Made by a program: the position numbers and the translations under genes
Notes under the pieces: model-generated
Told to the model about the DNA's origin: nothing
The model's input: only the letters and a program-made list of their open reading frames with translations
The model's database searches: none
DNA from: Sulfuricurvum sp.
GTDB lineage: Bacteria > Campylobacterota > Campylobacteria > Campylobacterales > Sulfurimonadaceae
Assembly (NCBI RefSeq): GCF_023229695.1
Contig: NZ_JALNYS010000003.1
Location: 124,001 to 188,000, forward strand
Reading direction: 5' to 3'
Length of the DNA stretch: 64,000 nucleotides
Part shown: positions 63,247-64,000 of the stretch, piece after piece
How positions within the stretch are numbered: position 1 is the first letter of the stretch
How the letters are laid out: each line of letters starts with the position of its first letter

Positions 63247-64000
63247 TTAAGCCCCTTTTTTTGTGCCGATCCGTTTAAGATAGATCACTCCGACCGGAGG
63301 GAGGGTAAGGGTAATGGAGTAGGGGCGGCCGTGCAGAGGCTCTTCGACTGCCCCTACCGGTCCGGTATTACCGATATTCCACCCCTCATAGTACGCGGAT
63401 TGAGAATTAAAGATCTCTTGGTATTCCCCGTTATACGGGACTCCTACTCGATAAAATTCCCGTGTCGAATCGGCAAAATTGCACAAAACGACGACCGTCT
63501 CATCCGGATTATCGCTTTTACGGATAAAGCTGATACAGTTGCGGGGAGCATCAGCGTCATCGATCCATTCAAACCCTTCACGCTTCTCGTCGTACTGATG
63601 AAGAGCCCGTTCCTCACGATAAATGAGATTAAGATCCGCCACCATTTTCTGAAGATTGGCATGCAGAGGGTTCTCAAGCAGATGCCAATCAAGACTTCTT
63701 TCAAAATTCCACTCCGCAAACTGTGCGATCTCTCCCCCCATAAAAAGGAGTTTTTTACCGGGATGAGCCATCATGTACCCATACAGAGCACGCAAATGGG
63801 CAAATTTTTGATTTGTATCCCCCGGCATTTTATTGATGAGTGAACCTTTCATATGGACTACTTCATCATGACTCAGCGGCAACATAAAATTTTCATCAAA
63901 ACCGTACCACATGCTAAACGTCAGCTGCTGATGATGATGCTCTCGATAGATAGGATCGTAACTCATGTATTTCAGGGTGTCGTGCATCCATCCCATATTC
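63247..64000 (-). CDS. glgB: 1,4-alpha-glucan branching enzyme, C-terminal part
   Basis: Only the last 250 codons lie in the window; the frame is open at the edge (an Asn codon precedes MGWMHDTLKYMSYDP). GlgB (GH13) makes alpha-1,6 branches in glycogen. LPLSHDEVVHMKGSLINKMPGD contains the conserved region IV His-Asp; LFMGGEIAQFAEWNFERSLDW and the C-terminal beta domain (ISFIRKSDNPDETVVVLCNF, ITLTLPPVGVIYLKR) follow. The enzyme completes the glycogen theme of the region, though it is separated from the catabolic operon by signalling genes. Confidence 0.94.
   Translation of the reverse strand, partial: NMGWMHDTLKYMSYDPIYREHHHQQLTFSMWYGFDENFMLPLSHDEVVHMKGSLINKMPGDTNQKFAHLRALYGYMMAHPGKKLLFMGGEIAQFAEWNFERSLDWHLLENPLHANLQKMVADLNLIYREERALHQYDEKREGFEWIDDADAPRNCISFIRKSDNPDETVVVLCNFADSTREFYRVGVPYNGEYQEIFNSQSAYYEGWNIGNTGPVGAVEEPLHGRPYSITLTLPPVGVIYLKRIGTKKGA

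Overview
The window looks like chromosomal DNA of a sulfur-oxidising member of the Campylobacterota (formerly Epsilonproteobacteria), probably close to Sulfuricurvum or Sulfurimonas. This is an inference. It rests on the gene order flgA-ubiX-coaD-tmk-hisS-speA-cysE, which I know from Campylobacter, on the large number of sensor kinases, on the start-codon and Shine-Dalgarno style, and on protein sequences such as the RibB with a degenerate RibA half and the CysE. No 16S gene is present to confirm it.

Layout. 1-1750: the end of an MFS transporter, then a cluster of palindromic repeats. 1750-10267: a sulfate-type transporter (SulP), a thioredoxin-like protein, and the tightly overlapping housekeeping operon flgA to cysE plus a VanZ-like gene. 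10328-13933: an envelope module with a COG3014-like protein, a YcfL-like lipoprotein, LpoB, a secreted protein and a glycine-zipper protein. 13958-15446: ribB and three tRNAs (Gln and two initiator Met). 15496-23680: an A+T-rich accessory island with a type I restriction-modification operon that carries a SIR2-domain gene between hsdR and hsdM, a Phd/PIN toxin-antitoxin pair, and a ParE-like toxin gene broken by a 127-bp repeat. 23685-29970: a signalling operon (hybrid kinase, soluble chemoreceptor with CZB domain, response regulator, regulator-kinase) and a divergent HPt protein. 30049-41447: mixed genes, including a polysaccharide deacetylase, a ParA-like ATPase, a helicase-lobe remnant with a Lys/Arg-rich tail, an HD-GYP protein with a heme-type sensor, YcaO, a biotin carboxylase, an MddA-like methyltransferase and a sensor kinase. 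41755-57501: carbohydrate catabolism. 57723-63057: a diguanylate cyclase and a seven-PAS hybrid kinase. 63247-64000: the C-terminal part of glycogen branching enzyme.

The carbohydrate block is the metabolic core. On the minus strand glgP-like, zwf, pgl, edd, eda, pgk, a phosphorylase-kinase/GH15-like gene, glk and then pyk lie almost end to end, with pgm divergent and glgB nearby. Together they would take stored glucan through glucose 1-phosphate and glucose 6-phosphate and the Entner-Doudoroff route to pyruvate.

The most striking non-coding feature is a family of about ten composite palindromic repeats of roughly 90-210 bp. They share ends of the type CTGATGTTACGCAC and an internal series of hairpins whose stems covary between copies. 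They sit between genes, and in two places they bracket a gene or gene pair in inverted orientation. Two further repeat families are present. One of them has entered protein-coding sequence in frame in both hsdR and hsdS. The best candidate for an undescribed system is the SIR2 protein built into the type I restriction operon.
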